This document shows positions 17,213 to 26,560 of a DNA stretch of 64,000 bases, in pieces (the first letter of the stretch is position 1; every line of letters begins with the position of its first letter). The position numbers and the translations under genes are program-made. The notes under the pieces were generated by a model that saw only the letters and a list, made by a program, of their open reading frames with translations, was not told the DNA's origin and ran no database searches. The DNA is taken from contig NZ_LANJ01000011.1 in NCBI RefSeq assembly GCF_000971295.1, forward strand, positions 682,001 to 746,000, in the 5' to 3' direction. The DNA is from Devosia epidermidihirudinis. Lineage in GTDB: Bacteria; Pseudomonadota; Alphaproteobacteria; Rhizobiales; Devosiaceae.

Positions 17213-18592
17213 ATGTCCGATGCATATGATCTTGTCGTTATTGGTGCTGGCTCCGGCGGCGTTCGAGCTGCGCGCATGGCCGCCACATACGGCGCCAAGG
17301 TTGCTGTCATCGAGGAATTCCGTGTCGGCGGCACCTGCGTCATCCGAGGCTGCGTGCCCAAAAAACTCTACGTCTATGCCAGCCGCTTCAACGACCTGTT
17401 CGACGTCGCCTCGAGCTTTGGCTGGCAGGTTGATGCGTCCTTTGATTGGCCCACTCTGGTGGCCGCCAAGGAAAAGGAAATCACCCGCCTTGAGCACGCC
17501 TATGTGACCAACCTGGAAAAGCCTGGCGCCGAGATCATCCGCGACCGGGCCGTGGTGACTGGTCCCAATAGCGTGCATCTGGTCAAAGGTGATCGCGAAT
17601 TGCAGGCCAAGCACATCCTGATCGCCACCGGCGCACAGCCCAACATTCCCGACATTCCGGGCGCCGAGCTGGGTATTTCGTCCAACGAGGCTTTTGATCT
17701 GCCCAAGCTGCCCCACTCGATCCTGATCGAGGGCGGCGGCTACATCGCTGTCGAGTTCGCCACCATCTTTGCTGGCCTGGGCGTTCACACCACCATCATC
17801 TATCGTGGCGACTGCGTATTGCGTGGCTTTGACGAGGATATGCGTCGCGGGCTCGAAGCGGGCCTGCAGGACCACGGCATCAAGTTGATCTATCAGACTA
17901 CCATCAAGTCGCTCGCCAAGTCTGGCGATGACATCGCCGCCACTTTCAGCGACGGCGTCACCGCGCCCTATGGTGCCGTGATGTTCGCTACGGGCCGCAC
18001 GCCCAATGTGAAGGGGCTTGGCCTCGAAACGGCTGGCGTCAAGCTCACCGACAAGGGCGAGATCGCTGTCGACGCCTATTCACAGAGCTCCGTGCCGTCC
18101 ATCTATGCCGTGGGCGACGTCACTGGCCGCGCCGCGCTGACCCCCGTGGCTATCCGCGAGGGCTGGTACTTCGCTGAGACCGTGTTCAACAACAATCCGC
18201 TGGCTGTCGATCACTCGATGATCCCGACCGCGGTATTCTCCGAGCCAGAAATCGGCACGATCGGCCTCACTGAGGCGGAAGCGGCAACGCATGGCGATAT
18301 CGACGTCTATGTCGCGCGTTTCCGCCCCATGATGAACACACTGTCGACCCGCACCGAGCGCATGGTGCTCAAACTCATCACCGAAGCCAATGGCGGCAAA
18401 GTGCTGGGCTGCCACATCCTGGGACCGGGCTCGGGCGAGATGATCCAGCTTGTCGCCATCCCAATGGGCATGGGCGCCACCAAGGCAGACTTCGACCGCG
18501 CCATGGCTGTGCATCCCTCGGCCGCCGAGGAACTGGTGACCTTCAAAGCCCCAAGCTACACCTATCGTGGCGGCGTCAAAGTCGGCGGCTAG
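17213..18592 (+). CDS. gor: Glutathione-disulfide reductase
   Basis: This NADPH-dependent flavoenzyme reduces glutathione disulfide in the cytoplasm. It has 459 residues from the ATG at 17213, which has GGGAG 6 nt upstream; an in-frame start at 17135 lies within the preceding terminator and is unlikely. The FAD site GAGSGG is at 11-16, the redox-active disulfide is Cys42/Cys47 in GGTCVIRGCVPKK, a second dinucleotide fold starts near residue 170, and the C-terminal active-site His is in VHPSAAEELVTF. The VIRGCVPKK form separates it from lipoamide dehydrogenase. Confidence 0.94.
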   Translation: MSDAYDLVVIGAGSGGVRAARMAATYGAKVAVIEEFRVGGTCVIRGCVPKKLYVYASRFNDLFDVASSFGWQVDASFDWPTLVAAKEKEITRLEHAYVTNLEKPGAEIIRDRAVVTGPNSVHLVKGDRELQAKHILIATGAQPNIPDIPGAELGISSNEAFDLPKLPHSILIEGGGYIAVEFATIFAGLGVHTTIIYRGDCVLRGFDEDMRRGLEAGLQDHGIKLIYQTTIKSLAKSGDDIAATFSDGVTAPYGAVMFATGRTPNVKGLGLETAGVKLTDKGEIAVDAYSQSSVPSIYAVGDVTGRAALTPVAIREGWYFAETVFNNNPLAVDHSMIPTAVFSEPEIGTIGLTEAEAATHGDIDVYVARFRPMMNTLSTRTERMVLKLITEANGGKVLGCHILGPGSGEMIQLVAIPMGMGATKADFDRAMAVHPSAAEELVTFKAPSYTYRGGVKVGG

Positions 18593-18602
18593 GTAGCACA
18601 AC

Positions 18603-18635
18603 CAATTGACCTCCCCTCAACAGGGAGGCCAATTG
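18603..18635. terminator. Hairpin between convergent gor and cobT
   Basis: CAATTG-a-CCTCCC pairs with GGGAGG-c-CAATTG (18603-18615 with 18623-18635) around a 7-nt loop. The position between convergent stops suggests a shared terminator. The flanks lack a strong T-run. Confidence 0.55.
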
Positions 18636-18645
18636 AAAATATCGC

Positions 18646-19668
18646 CTAGGCGTCCTTGCCGCTGATGGCAGCGCTTTCAAACGTCGCCATATTGTTGTGC
18701 AAGTGCAGCGCGGTCTTGGCCATCACGGCCGCCAGTGCAGCGCCGCTCCCCTCACCCAGCCGCATCCCAAGATCGAGCAGGCCCTTCTGGCCCATGGCTT
18801 CGAGCGCGCGCGCGTGGCCGCTTTCGGCGGACACATGACCGAAGATGCAGTGATCGATGGAGTCGGGGTTGATCGCGCGGGCAATCGCCGCAGCAGAGGT
18901 GGCGACAAAACCGTCGATGATGACCGGCACTTTCTGATGACGTGCGGCAAGCAATGCGCCGAGCATGGCAGCGATCTCACGACCACCGAGGCGCGCGAGA
19001 ATGGCCAGCGGATGATCGAGTTCGCCAGCGTGATGCGCCAGCGCTCGGTCAACTGCATCGGCCTTGCGGGCAAGACCAGCGTCGTCGACCCCAGTGCCCC
19101 GGCCAACCCAGTCAGCACCCGTGCCGCCGTAGAGCGCAGCGTAGACCGCAGCAGCGACTGTGGTGTTGCCAATGCCCATTTCGCCGATGCAGATCAGGTC
19201 TGGCTTACCGGCAATGGCTTCCATGCCATAGGCGATAGTGGCGGCGCACATCTTGTCGTCGAGTGCGGCCTCCTTGGTGATGTCGCCGGTCGGCAGCTCC
19301 AGCGCCAGCTCGAACACGCGCAGGTTGATTTCGTGCAGCGCGCAGATCTGGGAGATGGCGGCGCCGCCATTGGTGAAATTGGCGACCATCTGGGCCGTCA
19401 CTTCGCGCGGAAAGGCCGACACGCCCTGACCGGTGACGCCGTGGTTGGCGGCGAAAATCGTCACCATGGGGTTGTCGAGACGCGGACGCGCCCTGCCCTG
19501 CCAACGGGCCAGAAACTCAACCAAGAGCTCCAGCTGGCCAAGCGAGCCTGCCGGTTTGGTCAGTTGCGCCTCGCGCTCCCGCACGGCCGCTACTGCGGCT
19601 TCGTCACCATCAGGAACGATGGTCAGCAGTTCGAGGACATCGGCATAGGCGGGATTGAGGGCGGGCAT
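18646..19668 (-). CDS. cobT: Nicotinate-nucleotide--dimethylbenzimidazole phosphoribosyltransferase
   Basis: This enzyme activates dimethylbenzimidazole to alpha-ribazole phosphate for the lower ligand of cobalamin. The start at 19668 (MPALNPAYADVL) gives 340 residues, the normal length; upstream in-frame codons run into the divergent cobS gene and are not used. Motifs include AQLTKPAGSLGQLE, FAANHGVTGQGVSAFP, GEMGIGNTT and the catalytic Glu (about residue 306) in LGEGSGAAL. It is divergent from cobS with a shared promoter region. In the Pseudomonas nomenclature this is CobU. Confidence 0.95.
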   Translation of the reverse strand: MPALNPAYADVLELLTIVPDGDEAAVAAVREREAQLTKPAGSLGQLELLVEFLARWQGRARPRLDNPMVTIFAANHGVTGQGVSAFPREVTAQMVANFTNGGAAISQICALHEINLRVFELALELPTGDITKEAALDDKMCAATIAYGMEAIAGKPDLICIGEMGIGNTTVAAAVYAALYGGTGADWVGRGTGVDDAGLARKADAVDRALAHHAGELDHPLAILARLGGREIAAMLGALLAARHQKVPVIIDGFVATSAAAIARAINPDSIDHCIFGHVSAESGHARALEAMGQKGLLDLGMRLGEGSGAALAAVMAKTALHLHNNMATFESAAISGKDA

Positions 19669-19696
19669 GGCGGGTCCGGCGTGATGTGCTAGGAAG

Positions 19697-20587
19697 GTGC
19701 GGACTTGTTGCCGATTGCGGGACGAAAAGCAATTGAACGCCGATGACCATTCCGAGACTGCGCCCGATGCCATCAGCGTCGACGCGCAGGACGCCAGCCG
19801 ACCCGAGCACGCCAAGGGCGGCATTGGCCTCAAGGAGGATTTCATCATGGCGCTACGCTTCTTCTCGCGCCTGCCAACTGGCAGTTCACCGCACCAGAAG
19901 CCCGACCTTGGCCGCATCGCCATGGCGCTACCACTCGCCAGCGTCGCCATCGGCATCGGTCCGGCTTTGCTGTTTCTCGGCGCCACGCTGATTGGCCTGC
20001 CGCCCTATTTTGCCGCCGCGCTCGGCGTGGCTGCGATGGTGATCGCCAGTGGCGGCATGGCCGAGGACGCGCTGGCCGACTCGATGGATGGCCTCTTCGG
20101 CGGCTACACGAGGGAGCGCCGCCTCGATATCATGAAGGACAGCCGCCACGGCACCTATGGCGTCGCCGCGATGAGCCTGTTCCTCCTGCTGCGGGTCACG
20201 GCCCTTGGCGCAGTCGCCACCACCAGTCCCCTTGCCGCAGCGGCGATCTGGCTGGCGGCAACAATTGTGGGACGTTCCGGCGCGCTCTGGCTGGCAGTCG
20301 CCCTGCCCGCTGCGCGCAGCGATGGCGCTTCTGCGGCTGTTGGCAGGCTGCCGCGCCTCAGCTTCATCATTGGAGCGGTGTTCGCCGCCGTGCTGCTTTT
20401 CCTGCTTGGCGGCCCTGCCAGCGGTATTCTGTCGCTGGTGGTGGCGCTGCTGCTGAGCGTGGGTGTCATTGCCGGATGGGCCTCAATCTGCCAGCGGCTG
20501 GTGGGAGGACAGACCGGCGACCTCATCGGCGCGCTCGGCGCCTTGATCGAAATCGCAGTGCTGACGGCGCTGATCGCCTTCGTCTAA
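19697..20587 (+). CDS. cobS: Adenosylcobinamide-GDP ribazoletransferase (cobalamin synthase)
   Basis: This integral membrane enzyme joins adenosylcobinamide-GDP and alpha-ribazole to finish cobalamin. The family core begins near LKEDFIMALRFFSRLP, followed by the metal-binding motif GGMAEDALADSMDGLFGGYTRERRLDIMKDSRHGTYG and several membrane helices. The N-terminus is about 45 residues longer than usual. The start is uncertain: GTG at 19697 is the first, TTG codons at 19715 and 19733 are alternatives, and the AGGAAGG at 19691-19697 is too close to the first one. It is divergent from cobT. Also called CobV. Confidence 0.9.
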   Translation: MRTCCRLRDEKQLNADDHSETAPDAISVDAQDASRPEHAKGGIGLKEDFIMALRFFSRLPTGSSPHQKPDLGRIAMALPLASVAIGIGPALLFLGATLIGLPPYFAAALGVAAMVIASGGMAEDALADSMDGLFGGYTRERRLDIMKDSRHGTYGVAAMSLFLLLRVTALGAVATTSPLAAAAIWLAATIVGRSGALWLAVALPAARSDGASAAVGRLPRLSFIIGAVFAAVLLFLLGGPASGILSLVVALLLSVGVIAGWASICQRLVGGQTGDLIGALGALIEIAVLTALIAFV

Positions 20588-20666
20588 GCACGGACCAAGC
20601 CTTGAAATTGCCGCCAGCACACCCTTTATGGTCAGGGGTGACCCTGACTCGCGAGGACCGACTGGC

Positions 20667-21353
20667 ATGATCTTTATCGGCATCGCGCTGCTTATTGCGG
20701 TTGGCATCGTCGTTCTCATCAGCGCCGATGCGGGGAGCCTTGCCGGCCTCACCCAGATGCAGACCGCCCAGATGGTGCCGCTGGTGGTCATTCTCATCAT
20801 CATTGCCGGGGGCGTGTTCACGCGCCGCCACAAGGCGTCTGAGCTGCTCACCGGCGTCATGCTATGGGTCGGCATTTTTGGCGTCGCGGCGCTGAGCTAT
20901 GCCTATCGCGATGAAATCACCGGTATGGCCGGGCGCGTCGTTGGCGAGTTGCGACCGGGCGTGGCCGTGGTCGACACCAATGCAGGCACGGCCACCTTTC
21001 GGCGCGGGCTAGGCGGTCATTTCGAGATTTCGGCCAATATCAACGGCCATCAGACGCCGATGATTTTCGATACCGGCGCAACCGCCGTCGTGCTGACGCT
21101 CGCAGATGCCAAGGCGGCCGGGATCGACACCGATGAGCTGCGTTTCACCATCCCCGTCTCCACCGCCAATGGCATGGGACAGGCGGCGCGCGTGCGCCTC
21201 GATCGGCTGGAAGTCGGCGGAATTGCGCGGAACAATATCGTGGCCTTCGTCACCGAAGCCAAGGCGCTCGAAACGAGCCTTTTGGGCATGACGTTCCTTG
21301 AAACGCTCAGCCGCTACAGCGTCACCCAGAACTCGCTGGAACTGGTGAATTAG
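20667..21353 (+). CDS. Membrane-anchored clan AA aspartic protease (TIGR02281-like)
   Basis: This is a retropepsin-like protease anchored in the membrane, 228 residues. Three hydrophobic segments occupy about the first 90 residues. The soluble protease domain has the catalytic motif FDTGATAVVLT, a flap region and GMTFLETLSRY near the end. Only one DTG motif is present, so it should act as a homodimer. The ATG at 20667 is supported by GAGGA 9 nt upstream; an in-frame earlier start adds only a non-hydrophobic leader. Substrates of this family in alphaproteobacteria are unknown. Confidence 0.85.
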   Translation: MIFIGIALLIAVGIVVLISADAGSLAGLTQMQTAQMVPLVVILIIIAGGVFTRRHKASELLTGVMLWVGIFGVAALSYAYRDEITGMAGRVVGELRPGVAVVDTNAGTATFRRGLGGHFEISANINGHQTPMIFDTGATAVVLTLADAKAAGIDTDELRFTIPVSTANGMGQAARVRLDRLEVGGIARNNIVAFVTEAKALETSLLGMTFLETLSRYSVTQNSLELVN

Positions 21354-21379
21354 GGGCCGGCGCTTGCGCCAGCCCCCTT
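21353..21379. terminator. Hairpin between convergent protease and hydrolase genes
   Basis: GGGGC-c-GGCGC pairs with GCGCC-a-GCCCC (21353-21363 with 21366-21376), followed by ctt. The stem starts at the last base of the protease stop. It is strong but has only a short T-run, and it probably ends both convergent units. Confidence 0.55.
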
Positions 21380-21387
21380 AAGTCAAA

Positions 21388-23088
21388 TCAGACCGGGAAC
21401 TGCGTGGCCTGGCCGGCCACCACATACCACGTCACGAACAGCGCGTTGATGAACGCGCCAGGCAGGTAGCTGCCGGTGCGGCGGTAGGCGAAGGTGGACA
21501 AGAACGCCACGATAGCCATCAGCGGCAGGAACTGAATTGCGATCACGGTGTTCAGCGGCTCGTTGATGCTGAACAAGTGGCCGTTGAACAGCAGCCAGCC
21601 ATACTGGAACGCCAGGAACACCAGGAACCCGAGCGCCAGCGCGCCAATATTGCCCAGATACTGCACAAGGCGGCCGTCACCGCGCACCGAAAGGCCGGTG
21701 TGCAGACCGCGCAAAGCCAGCACGAAGAACACGGCGAACGGCACGAGATAAACCAGTGCAATCTTGAGCTGCAGCAGGCTGAGCGGCTTCAGAGCGACCA
21801 CCCAGAAGCGGAAGTCGATCTTGAACAGGAAGTCAGCGGCGATCACGAAGAGATAGCCGATGCCAACCGTGGCCAGCGCGATCAGCAGCGAACCCAGGAT
21901 ATCGCCGCGTGCCGAAACCTTGTCACCCTTGAGCACAAAGCCAACGGCAAACACGATCAGTCCGTTGAGCACAGCCCAGAAGGCGATCTGGGTGGTGATG
22001 GCCTGTGGCAGGATAGCCGATGCTGGCAGGAGCGAGCCGCCCCATGACAGGAAGGCGTAATAGCTGATCACCGGCACGAAGGCGCTGATGGCAAACGCCA
22101 GCCACCACTTGCCGCCGCGCGCGGCGTGAGCGTGAGCAACTGGTTCGCGACGGAGATGAGCGAAGGCCGGAGCGGCCAGCAGCATCTCGAAGGCACCTGC
22201 AAGGACCGCGACGAAGCCGACCAGCGCGATCAGCGTGCCGATTTCCTTCCAGAGCCAGATCTGGTCGCTGGAGGGGATAGGCTTGGCGCCCTCAAGCGTC
22301 TGGGCAAACCAGTCGATGGAATAGCCGATGGCCTCAGGCGAGATATGGTCGCCCGGATGGGTGGTGTTTGGCGTCTGCAGCTGGCGCGCGGTGCCGGCGG
22401 CGATGTCGCCATAGATCTGGCCCGGAACGACGGCATCAGTGGTTCCGAACACGGCCTGCAGCTTGGGGCTGGTGGCCACGTCCTGCGCACGATCGACATT
22501 CCACATCAGCTGCGAGAACTCGTCGTACTTGGAGAAAACCACGGCCAGGTTGCGCGGCCAGCTGGTGGTGCCGTCAGCGGCGAAAGGCGCGCCAGTGCTG
22601 GAGCCTTCCAGCACCATGGCCTTATAGCCGTCTGGCATGGCGCCTGCGGCCGCCAGAATGGTCCAGCCGCCCATCGAGTGGCCTTCAAGACCGATATTGT
22701 CGAGATCGACGATATCGAGGCTACGAAGGTAAGCGAGGCCTGCCGGGCCGCCAAAGCCATTGGAGAAAGCTGGCGCGTCGGAATAACCATGACCGGTCTG
22801 GTCGAGTGCGAGCACGACATAGCCGCGACGCGCGTATTCGATGGCGAAGCCCGACTGGGTTTCGCGGCTGTTGATGTAGCCGTGCACGGCGAGAATGCCC
22901 GGCGCCTTGTTCTCGGCGGAAACGCCGGGAGGCACATACAGCAGGCCGCTCAAAACGGTGCCATTGGCGCCGTTGAAGCGAATATCGCGAATCGAGACGC
23001 CGCCGGACGTCTGCACGAAATGGGCGATCAGCGCGCCCAGAAGAATAACAACCCATCCCACATGGAACAGGCGAGTATGGCGTTTCAT
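21388..23088 (-). CDS. Alpha/beta hydrolase with C-terminal membrane domain
   Basis: This is a membrane-bound hydrolase of 566 residues. The N-terminus has one membrane anchor (about residues 9-26). An alpha/beta hydrolase domain follows (about 35-300), with the nucleophile elbow GHSMGG (Ser138) and an HG oxyanion motif in LAVHGYINS. About seven hydrophobic segments fill the C-terminal half (about 305-560). The ATG at 23088 has GGGGAG upstream; earlier in-frame codons lie in the A-rich promoter. The substrate is unknown. CGAAA direct repeats upstream may be a regulator site. Confidence 0.75.
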   Translation of the reverse strand: MKRHTRLFHVGWVVILLGALIAHFVQTSGGVSIRDIRFNGANGTVLSGLLYVPPGVSAENKAPGILAVHGYINSRETQSGFAIEYARRGYVVLALDQTGHGYSDAPAFSNGFGGPAGLAYLRSLDIVDLDNIGLEGHSMGGWTILAAAGAMPDGYKAMVLEGSSTGAPFAADGTTSWPRNLAVVFSKYDEFSQLMWNVDRAQDVATSPKLQAVFGTTDAVVPGQIYGDIAAGTARQLQTPNTTHPGDHISPEAIGYSIDWFAQTLEGAKPIPSSDQIWLWKEIGTLIALVGFVAVLAGAFEMLLAAPAFAHLRREPVAHAHAARGGKWWLAFAISAFVPVISYYAFLSWGGSLLPASAILPQAITTQIAFWAVLNGLIVFAVGFVLKGDKVSARGDILGSLLIALATVGIGYLFVIAADFLFKIDFRFWVVALKPLSLLQLKIALVYLVPFAVFFVLALRGLHTGLSVRGDGRLVQYLGNIGALALGFLVFLAFQYGWLLFNGHLFSINEPLNTVIAIQFLPLMAIVAFLSTFAYRRTGSYLPGAFINALFVTWYVVAGQATQFPV

Positions 23089-23173
23089 GTCCAAAAGCTC
23101 CCCAGTTGGCCGCCAGGAGTTTTTTTGCCATTGGCACCCGGTCAGCCTCAGCTTCTCATAGCACGCGCAAATT

Positions 23174-23199
23174 CGAAACAAAACGAAATCAAAACGAAA
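23174..23199. promoter_or_regulatory. Three phased CGAAA direct repeats upstream of the hydrolase gene
   Basis: CGAAA occurs at 23174, 23184 and 23195, that is, at 10- and 11-bp steps, about one helical turn. They lie 86-111 bp upstream of the hydrolase ATG (read as TTTCG on its strand). Phased direct repeats suggest a regulator binding on one face of the helix. The regulator is not known. Confidence 0.35.
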
Positions 23200-23220
23200 C
23201 CAGCAAGACAAATGCAGGCG

Positions 23221-23238
23221 GCCTCGCTGGGGCGAGGC
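23221..23238 (-). terminator. Small hairpin after dusA
   Basis: GCCTCGC pairs with GCGAGGC (23221-23227 with 23232-23238) around a 4-nt loop, 29 bp beyond the dusA stop. There is no clear T-tract. It is a possible terminator separating dusA from the hydrolase promoter. Confidence 0.35.
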
Positions 23239-23267
23239 GCAACGGCTTGGCTGTAATAAAGTCCCGT

Positions 23268-24302
23268 TTAGCTCGCTTCGGCGAGATTATGCCGGGTCAC
23301 GGCTTCGAGCGCGCGATGCATGACGCTGGAGTCTGCGCCAGCCTTGCAGGCTTCCACGCTGAGGATCTGACGGAACTGGCGCGCACCGGGCAGGCCATTG
23401 GCTAGGCCCAGCATGTGGCGCGCGATCTGGTTGATGCGGACGCCCTCGCCTGCATGCTTGTCGGCGTAGTCGGCCATAGCCAGCATCACCGCTTCCAGGG
23501 TGATCGGCTCGGCGGTGCCTTCGAAGAACAGTCGGTCGACCTCAGCCAGCAACATAGGGGTGTGATAGGCAGCGCGCCCCAGCATGACCCCATCAGTCAC
23601 CGCCATTTCGGCGACGGCCGTCTCCAGCGTGTCGATACCGCCATTGATCATCACTGGCAGCGGCGACAGACGCGCGCGCAGACGATGCACCCGATCATAG
23701 TCGAGCGGTGGAATGGTGCGGTTTTCCTTGGGGCTAAGGCCCTTGAGCCAGGCCTTGCGGGCATGCACATAGAGCGCGTCGACGCCCGCTTCCACCATGG
23801 TGTCAGCGAAGCGGTCGAGGCTTTCTTCGGTGTCTTGATCATCAATGCCGATGCGGCACTTCACCGTCACAGGACGGTCTGTGGCATCGCGCATGGCACG
23901 GACGCATTCGGCGACCAAATCCGGCTCAGCCATCAGGCACGCGCCAAACTTGCCGGACTGTACGCGATCGGATGGGCAGCCGACATTCAGGTTGATTTCG
24001 GCATAGCCAAAGTCATGGGCAATGCGTGTGGCCTTGGCCAGCTCGATCGGGTCAGACCCGCCCAATTGCAGGGCAACAGGCTGCTCGACCGTGTCAAAGC
24101 GCAGATGACGATGCGCATCGCCATGCACGATGGCGGCGCTTGTCACCATCTCGGTGAACAGCAAGGCCTCATGCGACAACAGCCGATGGAGCTGGCGGCA
24201 ATGCCTATCGGTCCAGTCCATCATCGGCGCAACCGAAAACCGCCGCGCGCGCGCAACGGCGCTGGCGGATGGAATACCGGAGGTTGCTGGCGAAGTAGAC
24301 AT
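23268..24302 (-). CDS. dusA: tRNA-dihydrouridine synthase A
   Basis: This flavoenzyme reduces specific uridines in the tRNA D-loop to dihydrouridine. It has 344 residues. The N-terminal FMN-binding TIM barrel starts with RRFSVAPMMDWTDRHCR. The DusA-type signature NVGCPSDRVQSGKFGACLM contains the catalytic Cys (Cys122) and a Lys/Phe variant typical of DusA rather than DusB. MINGGIDTLE and GVMLGRAAYH mark the phosphate site. The C-terminal helical RNA-binding domain is complete. Confidence 0.94.
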   Translation of the reverse strand: MSTSPATSGIPSASAVARARRFSVAPMMDWTDRHCRQLHRLLSHEALLFTEMVTSAAIVHGDAHRHLRFDTVEQPVALQLGGSDPIELAKATRIAHDFGYAEINLNVGCPSDRVQSGKFGACLMAEPDLVAECVRAMRDATDRPVTVKCRIGIDDQDTEESLDRFADTMVEAGVDALYVHARKAWLKGLSPKENRTIPPLDYDRVHRLRARLSPLPVMINGGIDTLETAVAEMAVTDGVMLGRAAYHTPMLLAEVDRLFFEGTAEPITLEAVMLAMADYADKHAGEGVRINQIARHMLGLANGLPGARQFRQILSVEACKAGADSSVMHRALEAVTRHNLAEAS

Positions 24303-24409
24303 GCACGTCCCGTGGCTAGATGCGTTCTATCGGCTCTCTAACGCAAATGGGGCGCGCAGGCGCTAAAAAAAGCGCGACATGGCTCACAGCACGGTGATTT
24401 CGAACTTGG

Positions 24410-24952
24410 TTAGCTGCCGAGCGGCGCGGTGATGTCACGGTATGCGCCGTGCCAATAGACCAGCGGCTGCGATGCCCCCCGCACCGTGATGGCGCGCACG
24501 CGACCAATCAGGATCGAGTGAGAGTGGCGCTCGATAGCCTCTTCCAGCTCGCAATCGAGCACGATCAGTGCGTCAGACAAAGTCGGCGTGCCGGTGACCA
24601 GTTCGGACCATGTCGCGCCTTCATAGCGCTGCGTGCCCTTGATGCCGCCGCGACCGGCAAAGCGGTCAGCGATGTGCTGCTGATCGGTGGCCAATACGTT
24701 GACCGCGAATGAGCCGTGGCGCTGCAACACAGGCCAGGACGAGGAGCTGCGGTTGAGGCTGACCAGAATGGACGGCGGCTCGATGGACAGTGAGGATACC
24801 GAAGTTGCCGTAAAGCCAGTCCGGTCTTCGCCGCGCCCAACCGTGATCACGCTCACAGCGCCCGCGAGGTGGCGCATTGCGTCCTTGAAGCGGTCAGTAT
24901 CCACGCTCACGTCTTCCTTGGGCGCGAAGCTAGCAAAATCCAGCACAGACAT
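24410..24952 (-). CDS. Flavin reductase family protein
   Basis: This is a flavin reductase-like split-barrel protein of 180 residues. It would supply reduced FMN or FAD to a partner oxygenase, or reduce flavin itself. The ATG at 24952 has GAGGA 7 nt upstream; earlier in-frame codons are not family-like. Motifs are AGAVSVITVGRGEDRTGFTATSVSSLSIEPPSILVSLNRSSSSW and FAVNVLATDQ. No oxygenase partner is adjacent; the FAD/NAD(P)-binding gene further upstream is on the same strand but 240 bp away. Confidence 0.87.
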   Translation of the reverse strand: MSVLDFASFAPKEDVSVDTDRFKDAMRHLAGAVSVITVGRGEDRTGFTATSVSSLSIEPPSILVSLNRSSSSWPVLQRHGSFAVNVLATDQQHIADRFAGRGGIKGTQRYEGATWSELVTGTPTLSDALIVLDCELEEAIERHSHSILIGRVRAITVRGASQPLVYWHGAYRDITAPLGS

Positions 24953-25193
24953 CGGCAGATCCTCGTTTGTCCATGACGGTCCCGGTCGCACCCGGCAGCG
25001 CCATGATTTGATGTCGCCATAGCACCACAGAGGCACTGTTGGCGGCGAGAGCAAGGTTTTCGAATGCAGCGAGCTCACGACAAATTCTCTCGCTACTTCA
25101 GCCACCTGCTAGAATGGCATCCTACGAACGCACAATGTCTATCAGATTGGTGTAATTTAGCTCTCGTGCAAGGGGATGAAGAGTCTGCGCGGC

Positions 25194-26543
25194 CTAGCCT
25201 TGTGCCAGCAGTCGCGCAGCCAGCGTTGCAGCCTGGACCCGAATGTCAGGAATGGCTTCGATCTCAAAGAAGCGACCCCGCGTCAGCGGGCCGACCACCA
25301 GCAACCGCTCATGCGATTTGCCATCGGCATCCACCACGGCGCAGTTTTCGTCCACATCGAGACCAATGCGAAACGTATCAGGCCGCGCGCGGCCATTGGC
25401 GACCAGATCGCGAATGACCGGATTGGAGCTCGACAGCACGTCGACGCTGACGCCACCGCAATCGTAAACCCGCGCAATATCCATGGTCTCGCGCTCACTG
25501 GTGCCGCGACGGCGGATTTGCGCGCGGGCACCGTCGCCATTGCGCTCGACGCCAAGGAACTCGGCGGCCACGAGCTTGACCTGTCCCGTGCCGACGGCCC
25601 GCACCAGCCGCTCATGCAATTCGGGCGGCAGGCGATGGCGGTGAATGTTCCACCACGGGCGCAGGTGGCGCAGGAACTGGCGCTTGGCGTTCGACGTCCA
25701 ATTCTTCCAGATGCGCTGGTTATAGGGGCGCAGGCCATCGACCACGCTGCGCCAATCGCCACCACGCGCCTCGGTCTCGCGGGCCAGGGCCCGGAACCAG
25801 CGCATGAAATAGGGGAGGCTCGTGCCGAACGGCACGTCAGCCGCGTCGATATTGATCGGCGGCACGTCGCGGTGCCCCTTGGGCAGCAGGCCATTGCGCG
25901 ACACGACCGTGATCGGGCCCTTGTGCTCTGCATCGGCCAGCGATAGCCAGGCGTCGACCATGCTGAGGCCGGAGCCGAGGATCATGACCGGCGCATTCTC
26001 TGGCAACGGAGTATCGCGCTCGGAGCCGACGCGCACAGCAATACCTCGGCCGCGCGCGGGCTGGGTTTCATGCCCCACCGCCAAAACGACACTGCGGCTG
26101 ATCAGGCTGGTGCCGTTGTCGAGCACCGTCTCGATGCCGCTTTTGCCCTCGTGCACCGCGACGGCTTCTTCGGAGAGCACGACAAGACGACCGAGGCGAG
26201 ACTGCCCGGCTTCGCTCAACACGTGTTCGAGATAGACGCCATAGAGCCGGCGCGGCACGAAAACCCAGGAGCCGCGCGCTGCCGGATAGCCGCGCGTCTG
26301 CAACCACCGCCAGAAGTGTTCGGGATCATCCGCAAAGGCGCTCATGCCACGCGCGGGCACATTGACCTTGTGGTCGCGCTGGCTGGCAGAATAGGCGAGC
26401 CCCTGCCCGAATTGGCCGCGCCGCTCGATCAGCGTCACGCGGATATCTGTCTTGGGGTCGCGCAGCAGATGGGCCGCCAGCAGCACGCCGCTGGCCCCAC
26501 CGCCAATAATTGTCACCGATGACCGTCCGTTCGAGGTGCTCAT
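25194..26543 (-). CDS. FAD/NAD(P)-binding protein (COG4529-like)
   Basis: This is a flavoprotein of 449 residues with an N-terminal Rossmann motif GGGASGVLLAAHLL and a second dinucleotide region VMILGSGLSMVDAWLSL. It resembles the uncharacterised YdhS/HI0933-like FAD-NAD(P) group, which has monooxygenase-like architecture, but the reaction is unknown. Residues DFKVN-type (HKVNVPARGMSAFADDPEHFWRW) are typical of this group. It starts 17 bp after the stop of an Rrf2 regulator, so the two are almost certainly co-transcribed and the regulator may control it. Confidence 0.75.
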   Translation of the reverse strand: MSTSNGRSSVTIIGGGASGVLLAAHLLRDPKTDIRVTLIERRGQFGQGLAYSASQRDHKVNVPARGMSAFADDPEHFWRWLQTRGYPAARGSWVFVPRRLYGVYLEHVLSEAGQSRLGRLVVLSEEAVAVHEGKSGIETVLDNGTSLISRSVVLAVGHETQPARGRGIAVRVGSERDTPLPENAPVMILGSGLSMVDAWLSLADAEHKGPITVVSRNGLLPKGHRDVPPINIDAADVPFGTSLPYFMRWFRALARETEARGGDWRSVVDGLRPYNQRIWKNWTSNAKRQFLRHLRPWWNIHRHRLPPELHERLVRAVGTGQVKLVAAEFLGVERNGDGARAQIRRRGTSERETMDIARVYDCGGVSVDVLSSSNPVIRDLVANGRARPDTFRIGLDVDENCAVVDADGKSHERLLVVGPLTRGRFFEIEAIPDIRVQAATLAARLLAQG

Positions 26544-26560
26544 TTACACCCCCAACTGCA

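Noticed and set aside
19669..19696. Cobalamin riboswitch for cobT/cobS
   Set aside because: The gap between the divergent starts is only 28 bp, too short for the riboswitch, and no B12-box is seen.
25064..25193. Possible gene in the gap between flavin reductase and FAD/NAD(P) protein
   Set aside because: Frames are short or lack ribosome binding sites and overlap the supported genes; it reads as promoter and 3' sequence.
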